Origin: Bacteroidota bacterium
GTDB taxonomy: Bacteria > Bacteroidota > Ignavibacteria > UBA10030 > UBA8401
DNA length: 33,070 bases
Reading direction: 5' to 3'
Assembly (NCBI GenBank): GCA_005792285.1
Contig: SXSI01000002.1
Location: 1-33,070, forward strand
Below are positions 17,709 through 27,200 of this stretch, piece after piece. The position numbers and the translations under genes are program-made. The number at the start of each line of letters is the position of its first letter. The first letter of the stretch is position 1. Under the pieces are notes generated by a model, which was not told where the DNA came from, ran no database searches, and saw only the letters and a program-made list of their open reading frames with translations.

Positions 17709-18968
17709 ATGATTAAAACTTACGCAATTGCTCGTTGGGAATATTTAGAAAAAGTAAAAAAGAAATCTTTTATTGCGAGTCTTTTGATTGTCCCTTTATT
17801 TATGTTCGGTTCAATTTATATTCCAATTTATTTTTCAGACAGCGAAGAAGAAATTTCAAAAGCATTTGCAATAATAGATGCGTACGGATTTATAAATAAT
17901 TCTTTAGATACAACTTTAGCGAATAAATACAAATTACCTTCCGGGAAACCTTTATATAATTTAATAAGCTTTAATAATATTGAGAGTAATTCTGAAAGTC
18001 AAAAAAAATCTGCAATCTCACAAACACTTTCAGATGAAATTGAAGGATATATATTTATTCGCAAAACATTAGTTAATGATTCAAAAGTCGAAGTTGAATT
18101 TGGCAGTAAAAATATAATGAATCGCACCGATCAGGTAAGAATGCAAGCTGCCATCGAAGAAATTATTTTTGCGAACAGTTTACAAAAAGCAGGATATGAT
18201 TATTCAATTGTAAAAAAATATAAACCTAAAATTAATCTTTCGACTGTTCAAGTAACATCGCAAAATGAAAGTAAAGAAAAGGGAGCATTGGAAACTTTTT
18301 TTTCCGGTTACATTTTAAATATGCTTCTATTTCTTCTTGTTATGACAACCGGACAAATGATGGTACGAAGTTTGGTTGAAGAAAAGACAAATAAACTTGT
18401 AGAAGTACTTTTATCCTCTTGTTCGCCAAAAGAATTATTAAGTGGAAAAATAATTGGATTAAGTTTGCTTGGATTATCAATGGTTGGATTTTGGATAATA
18501 TTATTTGTTGCAGCTACTTTTGTTTCTTCCGAAAATATATTTACTATCGAGTCACTAAATTTAATTTTATCAGTTGCATATTTGGTTGGTGGATATTTTT
18601 TATTTGCTTCACTATATATTGCAATTGGTTCACTCTCTTCATCCGAACAAGATGCACAACAGATAACTGGATATTTAAGTATGATAATTGTAATTCCGTT
18701 ACTATTAATTGTTCCCGTAATGCAATCACCAAATGCTTTATTTGTAAAAATTTTATCATATATCCCATTTTTTACTTCATCCTTAATGATGTTGAGATTA
18801 AGTATTCAAACGCCACCAACTTTTGAAATTATATCAACTTTAATTTTATTATTTGCGTCTGGTTACGGGATGATGATTACTGCCGGTAAAATATTTAAAG
18901 TTGGCATTCTTTTTACTGGAAAAAAACCAAACTTTAAAGAACTCATTCGATGGATTCGGATGAAATAA
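17709..18968 (+). CDS. ABC-2 type transporter permease (NatB-like)
   Basis: 419 residues. There is one N-terminal span (about 20-42), a large extracytoplasmic domain (about 43-195), then five or so membrane spans from about 200 to 400. This is the ABC2_membrane_3 layout. The conserved 'MVRSLVEEKTNKLVEVLLSSCSPKELLSGKIIG', shortened here, lies around 218-250 and is the coupling segment of NatB-like permeases. It starts immediately after the ATPase stop. It closes the plus-strand housekeeping run, and the gene remnant that follows has different composition. Confidence 0.9.
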   Translation: MIKTYAIARWEYLEKVKKKSFIASLLIVPLFMFGSIYIPIYFSDSEEEISKAFAIIDAYGFINNSLDTTLANKYKLPSGKPLYNLISFNNIESNSESQKKSAISQTLSDEIEGYIFIRKTLVNDSKVEVEFGSKNIMNRTDQVRMQAAIEEIIFANSLQKAGYDYSIVKKYKPKINLSTVQVTSQNESKEKGALETFFSGYILNMLLFLLVMTTGQMMVRSLVEEKTNKLVEVLLSSCSPKELLSGKIIGLSLLGLSMVGFWIILFVAATFVSSENIFTIESLNLILSVAYLVGGYFLFASLYIAIGSLSSSEQDAQQITGYLSMIIVIPLLLIVPVMQSPNALFVKILSYIPFFTSSLMMLRLSIQTPPTFEIISTLILLFASGYGMMITAGKIFKVGILFTGKKPNFKELIRWIRMK

Positions 18969-18995
18969 TATATAATTACTATTTAACAAATATTT

Positions 18996-19700
18996 ATGAA
19001 ATCTATAAAGAAAAGACATTTACTAATTTTTATTTTACATTTTGCATTAAAGCAAGCGCACAAAATGCATTAAGTTTTGATGGTTCTAATGATTACGCTT
19101 CCATTAATGAGCTTTTACTTGTGGCTTCTGGTACTTGGACAATTGAAACTTGGGTGCGCCCAACTGCGATTTCCAGAAATAATTCTTTTCGCTCCATACT
19201 TGGCAGTCAAAATGGAGATCCCAACACCAGAGGACCTTAAGTTTGGATTTACAACAGCAACTTGTTTTTTCTAGCTTTAACGGCAGTACTGAGACTGTCG
19301 GCTTCACACCGGTAAACTTTTTCACCACAGGCGAATGGACACATTTGGCTTGGGTAAACAATGGCTACAATTACAACTTTTACCGCAATGGTAGCCTATT
19401 TTATACAGTCGTCGCACTTAACACTATCAACGCAGGGTCAGCAACATTCAATTTAGGAAAGGTAGACAATTATCTGAACTGCTCACTGGACGAGACTCGC
19501 ATTTGGAATGTAGCAAGAAGTGAAAGGGAGAACATACAGTAAAGTTCAGCGCATCAAACTTAACAAGTGGAGTTTACTTTTGTATTCTTAAAACAAAGCG
19601 AGAAACAATAACACAAAAATTAGTTTTAATGAAGCAATGCTTCCCGCCTGCGGCAGGCAGGCGACAAGCTCAGCATGACGATTATAATGTGTTACTCTAA
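18996..19700 (+). pseudogene. Broken LamG-domain gene with T9SS tail
   Basis: Pieces of one secreted protein lie in three frames. Frame A (ATG 18996) gives the start of a signal peptide, MKSIKKRHLLIFILHF. A one-base shift near 19045 leads to 'KASAQNALSFDGSNDYASI' and a LamG/laminin-G-3 fold ('TWTIETWVRP', 'GSQNGDPNTRGP'), stopped by TAA at 19238-19240. 'VWIYNSNLFF' continues, then a second shift at the T6 run 19265-19270 leads to 'GFTPVNFFTTGEWTHLAWV' and 'LDETRIWNVARSERENI', stopped at 19540. A third frame gives the end of a T9SS sorting domain, 'NLTSGVYFCIL...LVLMK' (to 19634), then 22 residues read from repeat DNA to a TAA at 19698-19700. The sequence between LamG and tail is missing. Hand counts give 25-26 G+C per 60 bases against 16 of 60 in the permease, which suggests transfer followed by decay. 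Confidence 0.85.
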
Positions 19701-19714
19701 GACTGTCGAAGAGT
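19629..19714. repeat. Composite palindromic repeat fragments
   Basis: This stretch holds a GAAGC/GCTTC hairpin (19631-19643), a perfect GCCTGC-G-GCAGGC palindrome (19646-19658), the inverted form of GTCATGCTGAGCTTGTC (19663-19679), and a TGTCGAAGAGTG piece (19703-19714) that recurs in related form at 29064-29101. Such short interspersed palindromes are common in genomes of this kind. They fuse with the last codons of the LamG/T9SS pseudogene. Confidence 0.7.
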
Positions 19715-19788
19715 GTCATTGCGAATCCCGATTTATTGGGATGAAGCAATCCCAAAGAATAGATTGCTTCGCTATCGCTCGTAATGAC
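19715..19788. repeat. 74-bp palindromic element (GTCATTGCGA family)
   Basis: The ends are GTCATTGCGA and TCGTAATGAC, a 10-bp inverted repeat with one mismatch. Inside are two further inverted repeats, ATCCC/GGGAT (19725-19729 and 19738-19742) and GAAGCAATC/GATTGCTTC (19743-19751 and 19762-19770). The whole can fold into a multi-armed hairpin. It has no coding capacity and looks like a MITE- or REP-like interspersed repeat. Together with the preceding fragments it fills the interval between the pseudogene and the convergent propeller gene at 19833, a 290-nt stretch that holds no intact gene. Confidence 0.8.
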
Positions 19789-19832
19789 AAACGTATTTGA
19801 TAATTAAAGATTGTAAATTGTTTTAATTAAAA

Positions 19833-21257
19833 TTATTTTATCAACATCATCGTCTTCGTCAAACTTTCACTTCCATTCGAAATTGTATAATAATAAGTTC
19901 CACTTGGAAATTGATTCATATCAATTTTTAATTCGTGAACTCCACGAGAAACTACTTCATTAACCGGAGTAAAAATTATTTGTCCCAAAATATTTTTAAT
20001 GGAGATATTTATTTTTGAATCATTTAACAGTGAAAATCTAATTGTAGTTTTCGGGTTAAATGGATTTGGGTAATTTTGATAAAGCTGAAAGTCGATTGGA
20101 ATTGCTGATTCAACTTTTTCAATTTTTGTAATTGTAGGAAGTATCCCATCATATTTCCATTTTTCAATTGTCCAGCCATAAAACGATTGCAAATATAAAT
20201 TTCCTTTTTCATCTATATCAACATCATAAGATGATGTATATCCCGAGACATTACCCGGAGTAATTCCCCCTGAACGTAAATTATATCCACCGGTTAATGT
20301 AAAATTCCATTTTGCTTGATCGATTGTATCGAGAACTGCTCCGGTTTTTGCGCTCAACATATAAATTCTACCATATTTATACCAACTTGAACCACCAAAT
20401 AATTTTGAACTCGCAACAAAAAGTAATCCTTTGCTGTCGTTGAATCCTAATCCCAAAACTGATGCTGTATCAATATTAGAGATTTGTAAAACTGTATCTT
20501 TGAGAGTGTTAAATTGAAAAGTATTTGTTTTTACATATCCAGTTGTTGGAGAACCATCGTATCTGTAAACATTTCTATTTTGATAATTACTGATAAATAA
20601 AACTTTTCCATTGTTGCTCGTTACAACTCCTTTATAAATCCCATCTGGTAAATCAATTGTTCTAATTGGGTTAGTTTTTCTATCTGCACTCCATTGATTT
20701 TTTGGTGGATATATTTTTAAGTCATTTGTTTTATTTAAACTTGTATCATTGAGAACATAAACATATCCATTTTTATCAACATGAATTGAAAAAATTCCAT
20801 TCGTTCCTGTTTCAGTTCTATAATCAACAGATTCAATTGTATCTTTAAGTGCAAAGACAAGTATGTTATGGTTCTCATCATTATTGGCAACATAAATTAA
20901 TGAATCAGGACCGATCGCAACTTGCCATGCATTTAGCATTGAAACTTCATCAAAACCAGAGCCCCATTTTTTGAAAATGCCAAGGGTTGAAGGATTATAA
21001 CCATAATCCATTTTACGACCTTTAGCAGAATCGGCATTTAAATAAGGAACTAAAAAGGATAAAGAATTTCTTCTAGTTACAAGTGCTATAAAAGTATTTT
21101 CTTTTAAAACAGCAACTCCTACAGTTTGATCTCCAGTACCATTTGATTCATCATCATAAGTGGCATAAACTTCTTTCCATTTTGAATTCCACTGAGAATT
21201 AGTTTCTGAGGGGGTTAAAACTAAAAATAGAACAAAAATTAAAAATAGTTTTTTCAT
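19833..21257 (-). CDS. Secreted propeller-like protein with T9SS sorting domain
   Basis: 474 residues from the ATG at 21255-21257. An upstream ATG at 21290 adds 11 residues, but an AGGAA ribosome site about 9 nt before 21257 and the signal peptide MKKLFLIFVLFLV favour the shorter form. The body (about 30-385) is made of repeated strand motifs such as 'WQVAIGPDSLIYVANND', 'IHVDKNGYVYVLND' and 'VDIDEKGNLYLQSF', an NHL/SMP-30-like propeller pattern. The C-terminal 85 residues are a type A sorting domain with 'YQNYPNPFNPKTTIRF' and the ending 'SLTKTMMLIK'. It is therefore expected to be exported by T9SS and surface-attached. No catalytic motif is visible. It diverges from the TonB-dependent receptor gene. 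Confidence 0.8.
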   Translation of the reverse strand: MKKLFLIFVLFLVLTPSETNSQWNSKWKEVYATYDDESNGTGDQTVGVAVLKENTFIALVTRRNSLSFLVPYLNADSAKGRKMDYGYNPSTLGIFKKWGSGFDEVSMLNAWQVAIGPDSLIYVANNDENHNILVFALKDTIESVDYRTETGTNGIFSIHVDKNGYVYVLNDTSLNKTNDLKIYPPKNQWSADRKTNPIRTIDLPDGIYKGVVTSNNGKVLFISNYQNRNVYRYDGSPTTGYVKTNTFQFNTLKDTVLQISNIDTASVLGLGFNDSKGLLFVASSKLFGGSSWYKYGRIYMLSAKTGAVLDTIDQAKWNFTLTGGYNLRSGGITPGNVSGYTSSYDVDIDEKGNLYLQSFYGWTIEKWKYDGILPTITKIEKVESAIPIDFQLYQNYPNPFNPKTTIRFSLLNDSKINISIKNILGQIIFTPVNEVVSRGVHELKIDMNQFPSGTYYYTISNGSESLTKTMMLIK

Positions 21258-21298
21258 AATTAAAATTCCTTTTGTATTAAAAATATTCATTTTCTATA

Positions 21299-21327
21299 TT
21301 GAAAACATTATAATAACAATATATATA
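21299..21327 (+). promoter_or_regulatory. Candidate promoter of the receptor operon
   Basis: TTGAAA (21299-21304) and TATATA (21322-21327) are separated by 17 nt, in the 97-bp divergent region between the propeller gene and the TonB-dependent receptor gene. The implied leader is about 20 nt. An overlapping TATAAT on the opposite strand (21307-21312) could serve the propeller gene. The region is nearly pure A/T, so box matching alone is weak. Confidence 0.35.
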
Positions 21328-21354
21328 ACTACTTGAAACTTACAAATATTTAGA

Positions 21355-24282
21355 ATGAATTTAAGAAAATTTATTAAAGAAATCCTTAAAAAATTATCGC
21401 CGGTATTTCTTGTTTGCATTTTTACTTTTCAAGTTTATGCAGGTGTTACAGGAAAAATTGTAGGTAAAATTGTTTCCGATAAAAATAACGAGCCACTTGT
21501 TTCCGCAATAATTCGTGTTGATGGAACTAATCTTGGTACAGTTACTGATGTTGATGGAAATTATGTAATTCTTAATGTCCCACCAAATACTTATACTTTA
21601 ACAATTTCAATAATAGGTTATCAGCAAGTAAAAGTTACAAATTTAAAAGTTTCTGCAGATTATACATCAATTCAAAATGTAACGATGAAAGAGTCAACTG
21701 TTGAATTATCTGAAGTAATTGTACAAAGTCAGCGTCCGCTTATAAAACAAGATCAAACAAATCCTGTTGTTGCAATTTCTGCGGAAGATTTTGAAACACT
21801 TCCTATTAATAGTGTTGCAGAAGTTATCGGTTTGCAAGCTGGAATTGTTGTTGGTGATGGTGGAGGAATTCATGTTCGTGGAGGACGAAGTAATGAAATT
21901 TCTTATTCGTTAAATGGTGTCTCATTAAATAATCCATACAACAATCAAAGTAGTGTTGATATTGCAACAAATGCATTGCAGGAAGTTTCAATTTCAACTG
22001 GAACTTTTAGTGCTGAATATGGAAATGCGTTAAGTGGAATTGTTAATTATGTAACTCGTGAAGGTTCAGATAAATATAATGGAAGCATTCGAACTTTAAC
22101 TGGCGATTATGTTAGTTCTAATAAAGATATTTATCCACATATAGATAAAATTGATCCATTAAATAAACAAAGAGTTGAACTTACTTTTGGTGGTCCATTA
22201 TTTATTGACGGATTAAAATTTTACACTTCATCAGTTTATAGAAATGATAATGGTTGGCTTTATGGTTCACGATTGTATAATCCTGAAGATTTTTATGCTT
22301 ATGCTTCAGATTTAAATTGGCAGGAAGTAAAATATGATTCTTTAGGAATCCCATTAAGAGATGCCGGTGGAAATTTTGTTTATCACACAGATCCGCGAAA
22401 AGGAAATTTAAGCGATCCATTTTATTTTAATCCAATTGCAAATGATACTTCTGATAAAAAAGGATTACCAACTGGTGATGGTGCTTTACTTCCACTTAAT
22501 TGGTTTACAAGTTGGAATTGGCAGGGAAATCTAAGTTATAACTTCAGCCCGACAGTAAAATTAAAATATGAAATGATTGCCGATAAAGGTGAAAGTCAAG
22601 ATGCATTTTATTATTCCTATCGTTACAATCCAAATGGAAGACCAACAAATTATTCAACTTCATTAATTCAAACTTTTGATTTTACTCATACACTTTCCAA
22701 TGAAATGTTTTATACACTAAAAGGTTCATTGGCGAACTCAACTGATAAAACTTATTATCGCGAAAGTATTGATGACCCTGATTATTTGCCAGGATTTTAT
22801 CAAACTTCACTACCATCAACAAGTTTTCTAACTGGTGGAACTTCTCTCGGAAGAACGTTTTTAAAATCTTCATCTTTAGGTTTAAAGTTTGATCTCGTAG
22901 CTCAATCAGGAAGTCACGAAATAAAAACAGGATTTGAATTACGAAAACATAATCTTGAACTTGAAAGTTATACTCTTCAATTTGTCGATATAACTAATCC
23001 AACAAAAGTTATTAATAATTTTCAAGACTTATATAACGACAGTATAAAATATAAAGCTAAAATTCCTGATGTTGCTTCTGGATATACTTATTATAAACGA
23101 CAACCAATTCAAATCTCCGGATATATTCAAGACAAGCTAGAATTTTGGAAATCACTAATTTTAAATGGCGGAATAAGATTTGAATACGAAGATCCTGCAG
23201 CAAAATATAATTCGAATTTAAGTGAAGCGCTTACAATGAAAGATACTTTATTTCTTGTAAAAGATTTGGTTGATACAAAACCAAAAATAAGTTTCAGCCC
23301 GAGATTGAGTATTGCATATCCAATTACTGATCAAGGTGTGATTAGATTTTCATACGGACATTTCTATCAGTTTGGAAATTTATCCTCGGTTTATACAAAT
23401 CCAAATTACAGAGCACCAGATGGAGTTCGACCGATTTTTGGAAATCCAAATGTTAAACCACAACGAAGTGTTCAGTACGAGATTGGACTTCAACAAGCAT
23501 TAACTTCTGATATTCGACTTGAAGTTGTTGGTTTTCAAAAAGATGTTCGAGATTATATTTTCAGACAAATTGTAATTACTGCAAAAGGGGATTTAAGTTA
23601 CGAAGTTTTAACAAACCTTGATTATGCTAATACTCGCGGAATTACAATTTCACTTTTCCAAAGAAGAATTGCAGGAAGTAATTTTAATTCGACTGTCGAT
23701 TATACTTTTTCAATTGCTGAAGGAAACAGAACTGAACCAAGAGAGGATTTCTTTTATAGCGAAAAGTCTGGTAAAAGCGCTGAAACATTTTTAGTTCCAT
23801 TAAGTTTCGATCGCACACATACATTAAATTCAACTTTTTCTTATACCGAAACGGATGATTATTCTGTAAGCACAATTGTCAGACTACAATCTGGTTCGCC
23901 ATACACACCTTCAATTCCTGCTAGTCTTTCACTTCAACAAACTCAGTTTATTCAAAATAGTGCAAATAAACCATTTCAATATACTGTAGATCTGAAAGCT
24001 GAGAAAACAATTAAGTATCTCGGATATAGAATAAAAGTTTTAACTCAAATCGATAATATATTTGATACCCAAAATGAAGTTGATGTTTATTCCAACAGTG
24101 GAAGAGCTTTGTACAATGCAGATGTTGTTGCAAATCCAACTCAGTTTAATCAAATCACAAGTCGCATAAATAAAGGTCATGCTGGTTTAATTCCACTTGA
24201 AGCAATTACGAATTATTATATCGATCCAATAAATGTTAGTCGTCCTCGTTTAGTCAGATTTGGATTTATGTTATACTTTTAA
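21355..24282 (+). CDS. TonB-dependent receptor with CarboxypepD_reg N-terminus
   Basis: 975 residues. A signal peptide (to about 30) is followed by a carboxypeptidase-regulatory-like domain (about 33-118: 'GKIVGKIVSDKNNEPLVSA', 'GTVTDVDGNYVILNVPP'). The plug domain (about 120-235) has 'GIHVRGGRSNEISYSLNGV' and 'ISTGTFSAEYGNALSGIVNY'. A 22-strand-type barrel follows, ending in '...PRLVRFGFMLYF' with a terminal aromatic. TonB/ExbBD-driven uptake or assembly across the outer membrane is the expected role. There is no SusD homologue next to it. Instead it is followed after 15 nt by a 1190-residue secreted protein and then a PorV-like protein. No canonical TonB box is evident by eye. Confidence 0.92.
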   Translation: MNLRKFIKEILKKLSPVFLVCIFTFQVYAGVTGKIVGKIVSDKNNEPLVSAIIRVDGTNLGTVTDVDGNYVILNVPPNTYTLTISIIGYQQVKVTNLKVSADYTSIQNVTMKESTVELSEVIVQSQRPLIKQDQTNPVVAISAEDFETLPINSVAEVIGLQAGIVVGDGGGIHVRGGRSNEISYSLNGVSLNNPYNNQSSVDIATNALQEVSISTGTFSAEYGNALSGIVNYVTREGSDKYNGSIRTLTGDYVSSNKDIYPHIDKIDPLNKQRVELTFGGPLFIDGLKFYTSSVYRNDNGWLYGSRLYNPEDFYAYASDLNWQEVKYDSLGIPLRDAGGNFVYHTDPRKGNLSDPFYFNPIANDTSDKKGLPTGDGALLPLNWFTSWNWQGNLSYNFSPTVKLKYEMIADKGESQDAFYYSYRYNPNGRPTNYSTSLIQTFDFTHTLSNEMFYTLKGSLANSTDKTYYRESIDDPDYLPGFYQTSLPSTSFLTGGTSLGRTFLKSSSLGLKFDLVAQSGSHEIKTGFELRKHNLELESYTLQFVDITNPTKVINNFQDLYNDSIKYKAKIPDVASGYTYYKRQPIQISGYIQDKLEFWKSLILNGGIRFEYEDPAAKYNSNLSEALTMKDTLFLVKDLVDTKPKISFSPRLSIAYPITDQGVIRFSYGHFYQFGNLSSVYTNPNYRAPDGVRPIFGNPNVKPQRSVQYEIGLQQALTSDIRLEVVGFQKDVRDYIFRQIVITAKGDLSYEVLTNLDYANTRGITISLFQRRIAGSNFNSTVDYTFSIAEGNRTEPREDFFYSEKSGKSAETFLVPLSFDRTHTLNSTFSYTETDDYSVSTIVRLQSGSPYTPSIPASLSLQQTQFIQNSANKPFQYTVDLKAEKTIKYLGYRIKVLTQIDNIFDTQNEVDVYSNSGRALYNADVVANPTQFNQITSRINKGHAGLIPLEAITNYYIDPINVSRPRLVRFGFMLYF

Positions 24283-24297
24283 TTAAAAAATTAGTTT

Positions 24298-27200
24298 ATG
24301 AAAATAAAAATATTTTTAGTTTTCTTAATTTCTACTTTGTTAATTAATTCTCAGTCGAATAAAAAAATTAGTTTTGAAACAACTGATGCAAAAGGATTAA
24401 CTCCTTCTGAATTACATCAATATGAATTATCAAGAAGAGAATTTAATTTACGCTTACGTAAATCAATTGGATATCGATCAGAAATAAAAAGTTTGGTTAT
24501 TCAGGGAAATAAAATTAAAACAATTCTTTATAATACTGGTTCAATAAGTCGGCCAGGAATTTCAGGAAATGTATTAGATTTAGTTTGGAATGGCCTTGGA
24601 TATGGTTATGAATTTGGCCCACTTGTCGGAGCAAAAGTACCGAAAGCAAAACGTGAGACAGTTGATTCTATAAAAATAGTTACTGAAGGATTTGATTCTC
24701 CATCTGATGGCGAATATGGTACGGATGGTTCAAAATGGGGTTGGTTGCCAAAAATTGGTTATTCAGCAACGGGACAACCTGATGTTGCAAGTTGGGGAGC
24801 TCGAGCCAAAGTTGGAAACGATTTAAGACTTCGTCCACCATCATGGCCGGAAAGTTGGTACAATTCCGGATTAAATCAATATGTCTATCCATCTTTTCTT
24901 GGTGGAAATTCTACAGTTCCTGATGAAGAATTATATTATGTAGTTGATGACTACACAAAAAAAGATTGGGAATATTATCCTTTTGCTGATGATTCAACAA
25001 AAAGAGGACTTGGTTTAAATTTAGAAGTTCGGACTTTTCAATTTTCAAATCCACTTGCTGAAGATATTATATTTTTAGTCTATACTGCGGAAAATTCTAG
25101 TCCTAAAACTTTACCAAAAGTTTATTTCGGAATGTTTGGCGATCCACACGTTGGTGGAGATAGAAATTATTCTGACGATGCTGCATCTTTTATTCCTTCA
25201 AGAGAAGGAACGGTTTTTAAAGATGGCATCGATCTTACAATTGTAAATGGAGTTCTCACTTCACAAAGAAGTAGAAATTTAGTTTATGCTTGGGATCCTG
25301 ATAGAAAAAGTGATATTCCAAATTTAGCTCCAGGTTATTTCGGATATAAATTTCTTGAAAGTCCAAATAATAGCACAGACAATCTTGATAACGATGACGA
25401 TGGAATAATTGATGAAGATCCATTTGGAGGAAGAGGAATTTATTTAAATCAAGCATTGGCTTATACTGGAATTGCCGATACCAATAAATATTCGAGAGTT
25501 TATGGAAAACCAAAAGCTCGATGGTCGGGCGATGAAGATGGAGATTGGGATCAAACTCGTGATGATGTTGGGGTTGATGGAATTTTAAATCCAAACGCAC
25601 CAGATTTTGGTGAAGGCAATGGAATGCCAGATCAATTAATTGGAAGTGATGGAACTTGGCAAGGATCTGAACCAAATTTTGGATTTAGAGATGTAAATGA
25701 ATCTGACCAAATTGGATTAAAAAGTTTTTGGGCTTTGGAATGGGGTGGAGCGAACAGACCAAAAAATGATATTTTGATGTACGATAAAATTTCTTCCGAT
25801 ACTTCGGATGTCAGTTTACTTTATCCGCCAATTCAAGGTGATAATATTTTTCTTTACGGTTCAGGTCCTTTTTCTTTAAAGCAAGGTGATCGTCAAAGAT
25901 TTTCAATTGCACTTTTAATGGGTTCCGATTTAAATGATCTACTTCTAAATTCTGAAATTGCGCAACGAGTTCTGGAAGCCAATTATCGATTTGCGCAACC
26001 ACCACCAAAACCAATTGTTCGTGCAGTTGCTGGAAATGGAAAAGTAACTTTGTATTGGAATACTGATTCCGAAAATGCTTTGGATCCATTAACAAATGAA
26101 AATGATTTTATGGGTTATAAAATTTATAGAAGTGAAGATTATACTTTTAGTGATGTATTTTCAATTACAGATGGCGCCGGTTATCCATTTTTAGGAAAAG
26201 CACTTTACGACGACAAAGCTCAGAAAGCTGCAATATTTCATAAACCATGGTCAGCAAATGAAAAGGCATTGTACGTAAATGGATATCATCCTTCAGAATA
26301 TCTTGGCCGTTCTGTAAAATATTATATGGGCGATCCAAATGATGTAAGTGGATTACGACATCAATATGTTGATTCAACTGTAACAAATGGAAAAACTTAT
26401 TTTTACGCAGTTATAGCTTTTGATAGGGGAGTTTATACTGACAGTTTAAAATTACCTCCAACTGAAACGCAATCAATTATTCAACGAGATGCAGTTACAC
26501 AAGAATTTAGATTTGATGTTAATACTGCAAAAGTAGTTCCTTCTGCATATGCATCAGATATTGTAAATCCATCGGACCAAATTAATTTAGGTACAACTTT
26601 ACTTCACACTTCTGGTGTTGCAACTGGAAAAGTAAAATTAGAAGTTTTGAATCCTGTATCATTGGGAAATAATTCTTATAAACTTGCATTCAGTAAAATT
26701 AAAAGTGGAAGTGATTCAGTTCTCAGTTATTCAATATTTCGCGAAACCCCTGTAGAAGAAAATTTTTTCGGAAAGGAAACTTTATTTACAAGTTTATTAT
26801 TTCCAAATATTGCCAAAACTTCTATCGTAATTAAAACTGAAAGCGGAACTATAATCGATCCATCAAAAATTACTGTCGACTCTATTGGTGGTTTGATAAA
26901 AGCAAAGTCAATGGGAATTCTTGTAAAAGGAATTAAATATATAATTCAATATCAATATTATCCTGTTGTAAATAGTAAAAATTTATCGGGACAAGATGCT
27001 AATTCATCGTTTGATGGAATGCGACTTTTTATAACTGATGATCCACTTGCACTAAACATAAAAGGAAGTGCTTTTAATATTCCTTCAACAAAAATAATTG
27101 GATCAATCAAAACCCCTACAATCGGAATTTCAAAACTTGCACCATTTGATATTCGTGTTACATTTAATAAAGTGGATACACTTGCGAATGGAAATTATTC

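Noticed and set aside
18950-19240. 96-residue open frame starting inside the permease gene
   Set aside because: Its first 30 residues are out-of-frame permease and signal-peptide DNA; only the LamG part is meaningful and it belongs to the pseudogene.
19715-19788. Possible small structured RNA in the 74-bp palindrome
   Set aside because: The multi-arm fold is explained by an interspersed palindromic repeat, and no promoter or known RNA motif is visible.
25256-25675. 139-residue minus-strand open frame rich in His, Leu and Gln
   Set aside because: It is antisense to the 1190-residue gene, and its composition is what the complement of this coding sequence would give.
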